From: Congeria kusceri
Taxonomy: Eukaryota > Mollusca > Bivalvia > Myida > Dreissenidae
Length of the DNA: 64,000 bases
NCBI GenBank assembly: GCA_027627225.1
Contig: JAPFQT010000421.1
Location: 62,001-126,000 of the forward strand
Reading direction: 5' to 3'
Below the pieces are notes generated by a model. That model did no database searches. It saw only the letters and a list, made by a program, of their open reading frames with translations, and was not told where the DNA came from. Position 1 is the first letter of the stretch, and every line of letters starts with the position of its first letter. Both the position numbers and the translations under genes were made by a program. This document shows, in pieces, positions 22,207-34,116 of the stretch.

Positions 22207-24520
22207 TCACTATGTTTGTTCACAGTTGCACAGATGTTCGGTAATTATAAGACGCCTCAGAACGTCTATGAAATGCGTTACGTGTATCCTTCAGTAATAA
22301 ATGATTTCGGCATGTGTCCGTAAGTGTTCACATATGTTTCTCATAGACGTAATTGTTTTATTATGCTTTCATGCAAATATATACATTTTGGTTGCAGCAT
22401 GAAGTTCGCAGGTGCAATAAACAAGGCTTAATGAACGTATTTACGGTTGGAGTTAATTTTTAGCATAAATATTTGTTTGTCATACTGCCTTTTAATAAGC
22501 TAAATTATATTACAGAAGAGATGATACATACGTTCATAATATCAGATCATGACAAGAAGCATTGAACATAAAAAAGTACTTTCAACAACGGTAATTTCAT
22601 TAAATATTCTTACTTGGAAGATATAACCGGCAGTAAAAATATGTACAGTGTTTAACTTGATTAAAATGGGCGTGCGCGAACCGAAGATTGTCCGAATTAA
22701 TGGTTTTATTACTTTTATGGCATTTTGGGGGTGCTTTGCATTATTGGCCAGAATTCAGAGTTTTGTGGTAATTGCTTCGTATGGCTGGGCAACATTATGG
22801 GTTTTGTAAATGTAATTAGTGGGAGAGGTGATGCGTTCTGAACATAATTTCTCTCAAGCCTATGGCGAAAAGTACTAACCTTATGATATACGGATTGATA
22901 TTTTAATTCGAACCATTTGGATGAGCATTGTTATTTAGGTTTAGTGTCCAAACAGGGACCATTGGTTTAATTGTTGCTTATGACAACTCTGGAAAATATG
23001 AATATTCACGTATTTGTCTGAAATTTAAAATATACAATGTATACTTAATAGTAAATATTGCAAACCCATGCACTTGTATATGTATATATTATTACATACT
23101 GTTTATTACAAAATACATTCTAGATTTGTTGAACATGTGTTTTTGTCGTAACATAGATTATGGTATGTTCCTTCAAATGAATAAGTTCATTGTATAAGTT
23201 CATTGTATATATATACAATGTAATGATATACAATTATGTCACACAAATAGTAATACTCGTACATCGTAGATATAAACAAATGACCTTAGTGCCTTATTAA
23301 TGCAACAGCGATCTGTGAGGGATTGATATCATCTACGGATTGTGCTACTATATGCAACACTATATTATATCGTATACCCCTGAATACGACTGTATGACAG
23401 AGATATAAACACTGTGTATGCGTGTGCGGTAATCACTTGTATGCGATCGTTATGTCATCGCCATTGCTCATTAACTCATTGTGCTGACGGCAACATAAAC
23501 CTGCTATATATACACAAATAACCGTATGAATTTTGCATTACTGCATACCATAACATGGCTAGTGATGACACATGGACAATTAGTGTGAGGGATAAACGGC
23601 ATACTCTGAGAGACGATTTATAGTATGTTTGGGTGTATAGCGAGGGTTCGAATCCAGGGGTCCAGCACCACTTACACGATTACCTACTAACTCGTGTTTC
23701 GCATAAAACGTAGAACCAGGGTCGCCTTTGAAACGGGACCTCTCGATGACTATATCGAAGAGAATTCCGATGCACTCGATAAAATTCACCAAACATACAC
23801 ATTGGCCATTATATGTGGAAAGTCAAGAGATCTTGAACTCATCAAATAATATAGCATGGTCTATATCCTACGTAAACGACTTCATCATATAAACCAGCAA
23901 TGCATTGATCGATCGACACCATCTAAATGACAAAATCCTTGGCCATTCAGATATTTAGGACCGCTTTTCCTTCTTCAAAACAAAAACAAAATATCGCTAT
24001 AAAATTGCAATACAATTTTGTGGCTGTTTATCTGTTTGACGTATATCGAACTCAGTATGCATGGTTACCAAACCAGTAACTACATCTCTTTATGTAAAAT
24101 GTGAATATATTAGCTTCGTTTATAATGATTTCGCTGTTAAGTATGCATAAACATTAAACATAACTACCCATGAAACATTGTTTTTGTAGATGCTACACGT
24201 GTATGAGTTTGACATTTGACTGCTATAAGTGTCCATATTACAGGATTCGGCACTTCAAATGAAATTTCTCTTTGAAGTAGTTGGAAACTATCGACAATAA
24301 GTGTTATGAAATAAACTGCTTACTTTTGTTTAACGTCGCACGAACAGATAAGAAGACTTTAAATATAATATAAAAACGTGGTTGCGTGTGCTGGTCCTTA
24401 ACAAAGACAGTGAAAAACTGTATGATTGGTAATATTTTAAGTGCAAGTAATTCATGCCTCACAAAGTTGTAAGATCCGGAGCAAGATAATTATAAGGATG
24501 TGAATACAGTTTGGTTGGTA
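22207..24520. other. Spacer between the inverted segment copies
   Basis: This is AT-rich sequence without recognisable exons. A GGTTCGAATCC B-box-like string at about 23,645 may mark an old tRNA-derived repeat (about 23,580-23,670), but no A box is convincing. The frame 22,928-23,197 is Ile/Tyr-rich and without motif. Confidence 0.4.
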
Positions 24521-25174
24521 TGGTGGCATAGAACTGCCTTACGATAACCACATAAGTTTCGCGATAATTATCACGTTAACCACTTAAGTATCGTGTTAAC
24601 CACATAATATTTTTGTTATTTAAATAGTTTTTGTTTTTGATGTTTTTAATATGAAAATATATACCTCTTTCAGGTAACATTTTATAAAATTTTAATTAAA
24701 AAAGGGGCAATGCTTTGCATTGTCGTTTTCTAGGGTAGTGTCACCATATGTACTTCTGTTTATTGCATATCCATTATTCATGTTGTTTTTGCTGTTGTGA
24801 ACAATGCAATGTGATCGGTATAACCAACTGATACTCAGTTAAGTGGCATGTTATAAGAAAAGCTTTTTGTTCTATTTGAGATGCAGCTGGATATTTTAAC
24901 CGGTTTAAACCACCAATGCTTTGCACTGACCGTTGTAAGGCGGTGACCCCAGTTTTAATCATTTTTATGTTTTGTGTTGTGTTGTGCGTATTGTCCATTA
25001 TTGTATAGGCAATTGGTAACTTGCCTTATATAAGAGACCAGCGGATGTTACTAAGGGTTTCTCCTATGTTGATGTCTCTGGTTTATATTTAACCTTTAAC
25101 ACGATACTTAAGTGGTTAACGTGATAATTATCGCGAAACTTATGTGGTTATCGTAAGGCAGTTCTATGCCACCA
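24521..25174. mobile_element. GGTGGCATA-type TIR element A, 654 bp
   Basis: Perfect 79-bp inverted repeats (24,521-24,599 and 25,096-25,174) begin TGGTGGCATAGAACTGCC and are flanked by TA on each side (24,519-24,520 and 25,175-25,176). The TIRs contain quasi-palindromic units such as CGATAACCACATAAG, CACGTTAACCACTTAAG and GTGTTAACCACATAA. The interior (24,613-25,098) is the inverted copy of 21,705-22,206. TA duplications fit mariner-like integration, but no transposase is present, so superfamily assignment is open. Confidence 0.9.
24774..24998 (-). CDS. Hypothetical 74-residue protein, copy 2
   Basis: This is the same 74-residue frame as at 21,805-22,029, here on the minus strand inside TIR element A, with one Met-to-Ile change. 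Its TATATAAG and AATAAA signals are also preserved in this copy. Function is unknown, and the notes on copy 1 apply. Confidence 0.3.
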   Translation of the reverse strand: MDNTHNTTQNIKMIKTGVTALQRSVQSIGGLNRLKYPAASQIEQKAFLITCHLTEYQLVIPITLHCSQQQKQHE

Positions 25175-25267
25175 TAGGTTGGTGCAAATATAAGGTGATA
25201 ATCCTTAGGTCATGCTTGTGTCGGCCCTGCTACTCCCTAAAATGCTTAAAATGGGATGTTTTATTCA

Positions 25268-25268
25268 C

Positions 25269-25305
<37 letters not shown>

Positions 25306-25310
25306 TTCGA
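25268..25310. repeat. (AT)n microsatellite
   Basis: An alternating AT tract with one GT interruption can form a cruciform. It is followed by a GAGAGAGA run. Confidence 0.95.
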
Positions 25311-25336
25311 TTAGAGAGAGAGACAGAGCGATGCTA

Positions 25337-25383
25337 TATGTGTGTGTGTGTGTATGTGTGTGTGTGTATGTGTGTGTGTGTGT

Positions 25384-25468
<85 letters not shown>

Positions 25469-25526
25469 TGTGTGTGTGTGTGTGTGTGTGAGCGTGCGTG
25501 CGTGTCTGTGTGGGTGTGGGTGTGAA
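25337..25526. repeat. (TG)n and (TGCG)n microsatellite
   Basis: (TG)n has scattered TATG interruptions, then about eight TGCG units (25,438-25,467), then TG again. Frames through it on both strands (Cys-Val or His-Thr repeats) are artefacts. Confidence 0.97.
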
Positions 25527-25622
25527 TTGATTGCTTGTCTTTTCCATAATTTATTTATTTTGTAAATGGCTAAAGGCATTTTTGTTTTGCCGATCGCCAA
25601 AAAACTTTGAACTTGAACTTGA
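25527..25622 (+). mobile_element. LINE/SINE 3'-end fragment
   Basis: TTTGTAAATGGCTAAAGGCA, CCGATCGCC and ACTTTGAACTTGAACTTGA make a short-repeat-ended tail like the one at 18,111-18,206 in opposite orientation. It abuts the TG/TGCG microsatellite on its 5' side. Confidence 0.55.
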
Positions 25623-25844
25623 TCATTTCACTCTGGGTTATATCGAACTACTTTTTACCTGGTTTTTATTGTTGTTGTTTTTTTAAGTATTTGAATAGCT
25701 TAATGGTGAGTGTATACATCGGCAATTTTAAACAACAGAACACACATAATAAACTTCAAGAATAATATAATTAAACGACAACGATGCATAAAATATGGCA
25801 CTATTTTCCCACCAAAACCGTAAGCGACAATATACGAACCATAA

Positions 25845-25866
25845 TGACGTCATAATTATGACGTCA
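25845..25866. promoter_or_regulatory. Palindromic double CRE with TAATTA core
   Basis: Two perfect TGACGTCA octamers (25,845-25,852 and 25,859-25,866) flank TAATTA, and the whole 22 bp is its own reverse complement. TGACGTCA is the full cAMP-response element bound by CREB/ATF, and TAATTA is a homeodomain core. Function is inferred only from sequence. Confidence 0.4.
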
Positions 25867-25927
25867 GAATAAACAAACTTGTGACGCTTCAGCATATCTC
25901 GTCCAAAAGCATGAAATAAAAAGAAAA

Positions 25928-26040
25928 TTTGTTGATTTCAGTGTAAGAGCGTATTTTATTTCATTTCTTGTCATAAAAAAGCTGATGTTTTATATGACCA
26001 CTCATAAAATAAAATACGATGTTACACTGAGATCAACAAA
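25928..26040. mobile_element. Fold-back MITE, TTTGTTGAT family, copy 1
   Basis: The left arm TTTGTTGATTTCAGTGTAAG and the right arm (reverse TTTGTTGATCTCAGTGTAAC) pair over about 47 bp with few mismatches, including a CGTATTTTATTT block. Related copies lie at 33,967-34,021 (half) and 38,028-38,162. Confidence 0.7.
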
Positions 26041-26256
26041 TATCCTATATATATTTATCTAACACCACGCTGTCATGGTGATTGCATGTACCTGTACACG
26101 TCTTAAATAAAATGTTCTGTTCAGTTATCAAATTTCAATTCAGTTTTGTAGTGCAAATAGTATCAGATCATATGTAATTAGATGTAGTCATCATGTAGGT
26201 GTATTGATAAACTAGTCATTAAAAAAAGATCGCAAGTCAATTACATATATATGGGT

Positions 26257-26365
26257 TCACTCGTCGTTTGCATGGCGTTTTGGAGGCAACATTCCGGCTT
26301 CGTTTATGTTGTATCCATACTGGATAGGTTGTTCTCTCCTAAAAGCTTTATTTTCTGAATCCTTG
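26257..26365 (-). CDS. Terminal coding exon of an unidentified host gene
   Basis: On the minus strand, a pyrimidine-rich TTTGTTTACAG acceptor ends at 26,366. It is followed by a frame encoding KDSENKAFRREQPIQYGYNI, then a 15-residue tail ending in ANDE and a TGA at 26,257-26,259. One leading base completes a codon split by a phase-1 intron. The polar, basic tail looks like the C-terminus of a real protein, and codon content differs from the flanking AT-rich DNA. I do not recognise the family and could not find the preceding exon. A membrane-protein cytoplasmic tail is possible but unproven. Confidence 0.5.
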
Positions 26366-29300
26366 CTGTAAACAAACACATGAAAATAGACTTAGCTGAA
26401 TATGATAATTATTGCGTATTTGTGTTATAAGTTTTAATAAATGATCTGTTAGTGCTGACAAATGGCTTATGTGAGCAATACCTGAACAGAACGATTATTT
26501 CTTATATACATTAACTCGAGGAATCTTATAATACGTGTAACTTCTGTAATGAACGTTAAATTATAGGTACAGATCATATACAAGTATTTGTATAAGAGTT
26601 TACCGTACTGTTGTGCAACTAATTTGAGTGAATACTGATTTAAAGGGTTTTATTGTATTTACAAAATGCCGTACTAGTATATTCAATTGTGCGTTGGCTA
26701 CATCTCCTGTCCTGAGCTCCACATCCATTGGCTTTGCTCAACCTCTTTGCCAAAAAAAAACACATGAACTTAAAATACCCGTCCGAAATCATCGTTAATT
26801 AGTTGCTATTAAGTCATACATCAATAATATGAGTACTGTGTGCTAAACGCCCACCGGCTTGCCTGTATGCACCAAGTGTCCATTATCGATAAAATCTTCA
26901 CGCAGGTCAGCTAAACAAGAGCCAAACAGTCAGCCAATGAGAACGCATAAAATTTCCAATATGCAAATGAGCGTCGTCGTTAGAAAGTTTATCACGCCCT
27001 CATTTTAATTTTAATTGGTAACGGTGCAAGTCATTTGTAACACATTTGCGTTAGGTATGTGTCTTGTTATAGATATGCGTGTTTTTAACAGCCGCGTTTG
27101 TAATAAATTACTACAAATTAAAATAGTAAATGAATAAATAATTAGAAATAAATATCATACTTTTTGGTGAAAGGAACCGTTTACTAAGAATATGATTTAC
27201 GACGTCATTTAACTCGACAAACTGATCGCGTCAAACGTCTTATTTAGTAAAAAAAAAAATTACTAGATTTAGTAATAATTAACGAAAGTGTTATTCAAAC
27301 TCATCACTGCACATGGTTTAGAATTATGCAAAAACTTTGGCTGAGGCAACATTTGAATGAAAGTTAGCGGAACTAAAGTCCTTATCAAAAATGAAAGTAA
27401 ATAAACTTAAGCGCCTTTTCTTTTTATTTTAATTTATAAAAAATGTTATGTTGCTTTCTTTTTATTAATGAACAAAGTTCTATTTATTTTTATTTCCATA
27501 GAATGCTAATTCATATATGCTCTAGCATATGCGTTGTTCAGATACAGTATTACAGATTGATGCTTTTAAACACTATCCACGTGCTTAACGTGTAACACGC
27601 TTTTCAGCTACAAACTGCTAGCCGCAGTTTGACAGTCACCGTTGCTATGGCTGTTGTTTTTCGACCTACCGACCCACCCTTGATTAGCATGGGTCGCGGG
27701 AGGGGAAACAAACAATATTTTATTTTCGGCCTAAGGTCTATATATTTATGATTCAATATGGCGCTCAGGAAAGTAAATTTATATGGGGGTTTGATTAAGT
27801 ATTAGTAAACATCGGTGGGGGCATACGATAAATGCATTGTTTGAACTCGCAGTATATCCTGAGTATAATTATATTGTAGCCATAAACACCCCTACACAAA
27901 GCATTCAAACAAGACACAAACTGCAGAGTTATTTTCCCCCGCTGTTGCAATATGATGTCGCACATTAAACAAGCCGTTTGAATTGGGAACGTTTATCCAA
28001 TTATATACATTTGTATAATATATTTAGACAGTATTTATTTAGTGTGTAGCTAAGGTTGGTCTTCGTTAACATAAACTAGCCTCGTGGCTTTGTCCTCACG
28101 TGCAACTACAAACCATAAAGAATGATCAAGTTGTGCATACTTAAGTCAGTCCATAACATTAATGAATGTAATCTGCAACTTTTTAAAAAGTAGCATATTA
28201 AAGTTGATTGTGTAAAAAACATCAATTATAAAATTCGATAGGAGTAATAAAAATCAAAATAACACACCTTAGTGCAAAGTTAAAGGTATGCTGCCCAAAC
28301 TGTGAATATTATCTAATGCATGATAAAGCGTATTTTTGTAAATGAATTGCTATGAAGATCTATAAACTAGATTTCACAAATTAAGTATTATTCCCATAAA
28401 ATAATTTACACACAGTTTAACTGCGAACAACATATCTGTTAAATATCCACAAGTTGTTCTATTTGTGAAATCAGCACGTTGTTTGCAAGGCAGACTAAGA
28501 CATGTGCACATAATTCACAAAACATGCTTACACGCGTGAGCGACCTGACAGCTTAAATACAAGCTAAGATCATCACCTATGTCATGTCGTTCAGTGACAG
28601 AATCGAATAAACACTGTAGCAGAACATAGGTGAAAATAATGACTGATATACTGCAATGTATGTAGAGGCTAAAGGTAGCGACTGTTTAACATTTGAGGAA
28701 AGTATATTTATCAAAAATATAACCAATCATAACATTCGAAGTCTGCAAGTCTATGTAAATGTTTTTAGAAAACAGAAGCGATTGTGGTTACTGAACAAAC
28801 ATGTTCGAGTAGGAAAAACTAGTATTAGTTTCGACAATATGCAAATGCTCGCGAAAAAGAAAATTCACGCCGTGAAGAATCTGTTGTGTAAAAGATAAAT
28901 TCGTGTAACTATGCTGTTTTGTGGTGCGTGTGTTGTTTCTGAAATACTTTTGTTATGTTTCTAAACATTTATTGACATACAACAAAGTAATAAAAATGTA
29001 AATAATAATGCGTGCAAATGTAACCAAATATGCATAAACTTACATATTTATATTACCATTAATTTGTTATTAACATTGCATTACATTTTAACAATGTTGG
29101 CTAGTGTAGAAGTTTAGATAATTGATGCTTCTAAAATACAATATGTGTTTTGACATGTTAAAATAAAACGTGCATGTCGTTTTGTTTTTATTTTGTAATA
29201 AACAAAAAAAAAATCAAACCAAACTTATTTGTTTTGTTTTGATTTGTCTGCGCTCTTCGATTGCTTTCTAGTGGTACATACTGTAATGGCTTGTAAGTGC

Positions 29301-29755
29301 CGCGTTATGTGTACTGTGCGTACAATAAATGAATCGCATTTTAAATACTTACATAATACCCTTAAGAAATATAGAAATACAGCTTAATGTACATAACTTA
29401 TTTTATGTTGATCTCATGTTTCGAGTATAAATATGCGTATATATATTAATTTTAGCAAGTCAAACGTTATTGAGCACGAGTTATCTATTATCCATGACCT
29501 TTCAAGTGCTGTATTTACTTGGGTGAAGTGGGCTTCATTTATATTTTTACCGTTAAATGAAAGGTAATAGTTATGTATGTATATAAAAATCGAGATTTAT
29601 TTATATCGTTTAATGGTTTTTACGAATTTAACATGGGCAACATATAAAGTAAAAAATATATAGAAATTCCAAGACGAACGCAGTTATTCCTATAACTAAT
29701 AAAGGTTTATTTTAGCTCGAATGAGTGGAAAGCCATAGCCTTATTGAGACAGTTT
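26366..29755. other. AT-rich interval, probably intronic
   Basis: If the exon at 26,257-26,365 is real, this would be its upstream intron on the minus strand. A CCAAT sequence (26,934) and an octamer ATGCAAAT (26,961) lie close together. The dispersed repeat at 27,661 is listed separately. The frame 28,656-28,898 has no recognisable domain. Confidence 0.4.
27661..27727 (+). repeat. Dispersed short repeat, GGGGAAACAAACAAT family
   Basis: CGACCTACCGACCCACCC, GCATGGGTCGCGGGAGG and GGGGAAACAAACAATATTTT also occur in diverged form in reverse at 39,889-39,955. A partial third copy lies near 40,255-40,300. The family identity is unknown. Confidence 0.55.
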
Positions 29756-29794
29756 CTTTTCGGTTCCCTCGGAAGAACCCGTACTTTTGTCTTA

Positions 29795-29975
29795 TGTGAA
29801 AGATCATTCGAACACACCACGAGTAGAGATCGACAACATAATCTCCAGATCGCAAGAGGACACCATGCCCATCAATCTTGAGAAAGATTTTTCGAACGCT
29901 CCACGAGCAGGGATGGATCTCACGATCTCCCGATCGCAATGCGGACACAGGATCGATAACACCAATGCGACAGAC
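29795..29975 (-). repeat. Two tandem tRNA-like segments (SINE-like)
   Basis: On the minus strand two related ~85-bp segments each carry GGTGTCC(G/T)C, then TTGCGATCxGGAGAT and a GATCTCTACTCG or GATCCATCCCTGCTCG end, resembling the distal half of tRNA-derived SINE heads. B boxes are degenerate. The two overlapping open frames across the region (29,712-30,041) are artefacts. Confidence 0.45.
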
Positions 29976-29989
29976 CTGTTGACCTTTCA

Positions 29990-31290
29990 ATCATTTAATG
30001 TTATATATACGTTACCCAAAAAAAACTTTCGCTTAGTTTGACTGTAGATCATTTTTAACGTTTCAACATATTTGACTGAAATATTATGTTTGTTGTATAA
30101 GCTCATCTTATGAATCTACTGGGATTGACTGTTCGATTATGCAAAGTAGAACCGTGACACTTTGGCATGTTCTTTACAAAAGTGTGTTTTTTATTTGAGT
30201 ATATATCTGATGTACTATTAATCAAAGGCTGTACCTTGGGCAGATATCCTAATACGCGCATCTATATCCATGCACGCAAGGGTTTGACTGTTTAAATTAT
30301 AAATACATTATTGGGTCATCCAATCGTTGCCCATTTTTTGTAGGTATGTGCGTATATACATACGCGCGTATGTGTGGTCGGCTTCTTGGCCAAACAATCT
30401 CTCCTCCTAGGCTGAATATATTGAAACTTCACATATGGAAACTTGGAAGACAATAACATGGAGACAATGATTAGAAGTGTCATGTGTAGGGTCAAGTACT
30501 CTGGCACCAATTGATATTTTTTTGCCAGTTTCCTTTCCCGGAATAGATATTTGTTCACACATAAAAATAGTTAGATAGATAGACGTATCATGCACAGGAT
30601 CCATAACTCGAATTATATATAGTAAGTCGATTTTTTTTCGCTTGTCCACAAAATAACTTTTTATTTGAATGTACTAAAATTTCACACGATGAAAGAACAT
30701 TACAAGCGGAAATGTAATTTCAGATACCACAATTTTTGCATTAAATTGTTTGAATTCAATATTATTTTCTTGTCAGAAGATAAGTCAGTTGAGGGTACTG
30801 GTTTGAACTTGAGACATGTTAAGAGCATGATAAGAGAAAGAGTCTTGCATCATAATGTTCTTAATGTTGAAAAACTGGTTACCTCTATACCTTCTGTATA
30901 ATTGCCCATTTTCTTTCTTTTTTTGACCGTGTAATTTGTTTTCCACTTGTGAATTTAAGCGTTATTTTCCTGTTCTTCCTTTGTTACTGCAATTCACATG
31001 AAACTTTTAACGTGGAGATCGCATGCAGCGGTAAATTAGTCTCACTGTTTGTGCTTGTTCAATCATCCCTTAAATAACTAAAAGATATAATCACATGCAA
31101 ATGTGAACAAATTTTTAATACTGGTTGTTTTTATTGTAGCTTATCGGTCCATAAAAAGTCTTCCTGAAAATCAACAACCCCTGCAACTTAGTGGTACACA
31201 GTCCTAATGCGACTAAGATACAAATTGTATAACGTATTATTATGTGCAAAGCCAAGACTTGTCCTAAGTCATGTATCTATTGTTAGGCCT
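29990..31290. other. AT-rich interval with no recognisable gene
   Basis: Short open frames at 30,316-30,901 lack motifs, and no splice-supported exon was seen. Confidence 0.45.
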
Positions 31291-31293
31291 TCT

Positions 31294-31553
31294 GAGCCCA
31301 TATCTACAAAGGTCCTTAGTGAAAACGTAAGTAAATTTCTTTAAATCATACATTTCCTTAAGTCTGTGGCTTGGTTTTAGCAAGTTTATTTTGTCCCAAA
31401 TGGTTTTAAACTGGTAAGAAATCAACTGATTTATCTTATTTTGCCATATTTCAGATATAAAATATTGATTCTCACATAAATATTTAATTGAAATTTTCCT
31501 TTAAATATGACTTTAGTTAAGATTTTCCTTAGGAACTTTGTGGATATGGCCCC
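31294..31553. mobile_element. MITE with GGCCATATCCACAAAG termini
   Basis: The left end GAGCCCATATCTACAAAGG and the right end (reverse GGGGCCATATCCACAAAGTT) form ~30-bp imperfect TIRs followed by CCTTAG/CCTAAGG. The element is about 260 bp and non-coding. Superfamily is uncertain. Confidence 0.55.
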
Positions 31554-31577
31554 TGGCAAAAAAAAAAACTAAATAGC

Positions 31578-31675
31578 TTAAGCGATGTTGTTTCGTTGTG
31601 TGCGTACACCGTCCGTCAGTGCGTCCTTAAGCGATGTTAGTTCCCTGTGTGCGTACATCGTCCGTCAGTGCGTCC
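31578..31675. repeat. 49-bp tandem duplication
   Basis: TTAAGCGATGTTG..CCGTCCGTCAGTGCGTCC occurs twice, starting at 31,578 and 31,627. Confidence 0.85.
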
Positions 31676-31679
31676 TTTT

Positions 31680-33435
31680 GTTCTTTAAACATCTCCGCAT
31701 TACAACCCTAGGAAAATTTTAACCAAATTAAACAAAATCATTCTTTGGCGTGTCTCATTTGAATTCTACATAATAAGGCCACATGCCTTAAAATTTTACT
31801 AACCACAGTAATATTTTTTCTCAATGTTGTTACAGGCATTATAATTATTTTCAAAGATAAATGTATAGTAATATCGTTACGCTTTATTTACAAACACGCC
31901 TTGAATTTCCCTATATAATAACATTCAGTTGACGTTTATATGAAATTTTAGAAGATACATTAGTCTATAATTGCTTTGTATAGTCAATGTTTATAAACAT
32001 GCGTGGTCAGAAAAAAACATTTACCCCGCATTTAATATTTGCATCACTTGACAATTTGTTACCAAAGCATTCTTTAACATTTCGTTGACAAGATAATCAT
32101 TGTTTATAAATAATACCTAAGGAAGCGTTTAAAGTCGCAGTCCACAGAATATAATTCAATAAATCGTAAATTGGCTTTAATTCTAATGAATTATTTCTAA
32201 TTTAATTGTTCTAATAAGTTAGTGACGTGTTTTCGACTGAAAACTGTTTCTTATTCACGAAAGGCATATTATAATGTTTATGTTCGAAAACGCTAGGTAC
32301 GAACGCAATATACACAAGTTAATGTACATGCTGATTTAGGCATCACCAGCTATCGCATAAATGAACGATACAACGTTACCAAAACGTTCTTATTTTCAAT
32401 GCGTTTGTTGATATTTGTATCGGTAAGATGTCCATTAGAAAATATTTCTGCAAAATTACATTTTTTAAACATATTTCTGGACTGCTGCTTTAAAGAAAGA
32501 CAGAGAACATTAACGACTTTTACACCTACCATGGGAATCTAACGATACAGGAGTATTACAAAAAAGACAACATTCTATTCATTTTGACGTTGAAAATATG
32601 TTGTAAAATACTTATATCATCACAACCATTAAATGTTTGATATTAATTCTCAGTACAAGAAATTCATTTGTGCAAATATTATTGTCCACCATCAGTCAAT
32701 ATGCCCCTTAAACTTCAAGATAGACGAATAAAATACACTTTAACTAAAATGTTAGTGCCTTTTTCCTTTGTTTTGTGTTTAATAACAGTATTTGCTGAAA
32801 ATACTACAATTCCTTACAGAATACCTGTTTTTTTAAGCAGTTATTACCAATTGAGGTCCAGGTATCTAGTCGTATATGTTCCAGTAAAGACAATATATGC
32901 GCGTGCATATCAATAATAATGGTCTTACAAATATAATCTAAGAAAGATAATTATTTGATCAATCGTATAAGTAAATGTGTGGTTATGTCCCTTTAATTTC
33001 TCCGGTATTTGGAGGCAAAATTAACTTTGAAAAATGTTACAAAGTTTGCAAAGTATTTTAGTTTTTACTGTACCTCCATATTTTAAAGTCTCGGCTAAGT
33101 TCCAGTGTTGTCCTTAAAACATATTTACCTATATATCAAAACCCACCAGTTACTTTCATAGAGAATACTAGGTACGTGTATACTATAATACAAAAGTTTC
33201 TCTTGCAGGGCTTAGAAAACCGGAAGCGCGACCATAGGGAATATTTGATTGGATTGCTAGGGTCTAGTGGAAGAGATCTACGCCACTCGTGAAAATATTT
33301 TTTGAGCATTGTTACAAATAAAAAAACACAATACATCTAATTTCCTTCTAGATTTCAGTATTTAAAATAAGCTAAACTGCAGATTATAAGGTAAATGATA
33401 CGAATACCAATATTGTTATCTGTTTATTACCCCCA
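31680..33435. other. AT-rich interval with one possible signal-peptide frame
   Basis: The plus frame 32,701-32,916 includes MLVPFSFVLCLITVFAENTT, which looks like a signal peptide with a hydrophobic core, followed by a CAG/GTATCT donor-like site near 32,862. Without a partner exon it stays a weak gene candidate. The minus frame 33,136-33,336 is unrecognised. Confidence 0.3.
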
Positions 33436-33439
33436 ATAA

Positions 33440-33545
33440 ACGCCGAGTGGAACATGTACTGCTACAACGGTAGTGTTCCACGAACCAACTCGGTTTCGTT
33501 CGACAACGCTCGTTTATTTCCGTATTGAGTCGCGGAAATGATTTT
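33440..33545. repeat. Short imperfect fold-back
   Basis: An inner TGGAACA..TGTTCCA stem is bounded by AATAAACG..CGAGT and ACTCGG..CGTTTATT, giving a nested hairpin of about 100 bp. It may be a degraded MITE. Confidence 0.4.
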
Positions 33546-33966
33546 TAAACTATAGGTACTTCATTTAAGTCTAAATTCCTTCGCCTAAAATTTTTAATAA
33601 TTAACACCACTCGAACAAGCAAAGACTGAATTTTCCAAATCCGTTTGTACTTTTCTGACAAACAAGGGGAAGGTTATTTTTTATGCGATAAAGTTTAGAT
33701 GCACCATATGTGCGACCGAGGTTCTATTGATTTCTATAGGAAATAGGGTGATGTTTCAAAAGTGCACATTCCCCCGCCTAAATTTTAAAATGAAATAAAA
33801 TAAATGGTACCATGTTATAGAGCATACATTCTCTTTTCAAATCCGTTTGTACTTTTCTGAGGCTAAAAAAATAAGGAAGTTACAGCAAATAATATTTAAA
33901 GCTAGCTATCAAATCAATGTACATTTTACGCGATTTTTGCGCCGCGCTGAGCGAGATTGTTGCACA

Positions 33967-34021
33967 TGTATGATTTCCACTCGTAAAATAAAAATCGATC
34001 ATGCACCGAAATCAACGAATT
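33967..34021 (-). mobile_element. Half copy of the TTTGTTGAT fold-back family
   Basis: In reverse, CGTTGATTTCGGTGCA followed by ATCGATTTTTATTTTACGAG matches one arm of the family at 25,928-26,040. No second arm is visible. Confidence 0.5.
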
Positions 34022-34116
34022 TTCATTTTAGTGTATGCTTTTGGAAAATAAATAAATAACATGCGCGAGATACGCAAAAACGTCACATGTTCGTCTATTG
34101 TGTATGGTGGGATAAA

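Noticed and set aside
25212..25600. Cys-Val and His-Thr repeat proteins on both strands
   Set aside because: Pure consequence of the TG/TGCG microsatellite.
18111..25622. A single large inverted duplication spanning 18-25.6 kb
   Set aside because: Two inverted pairs (LINE tails and the 0.5-kb segment) are nested, but the sequence between them does not match, so independent insertions explain it better.
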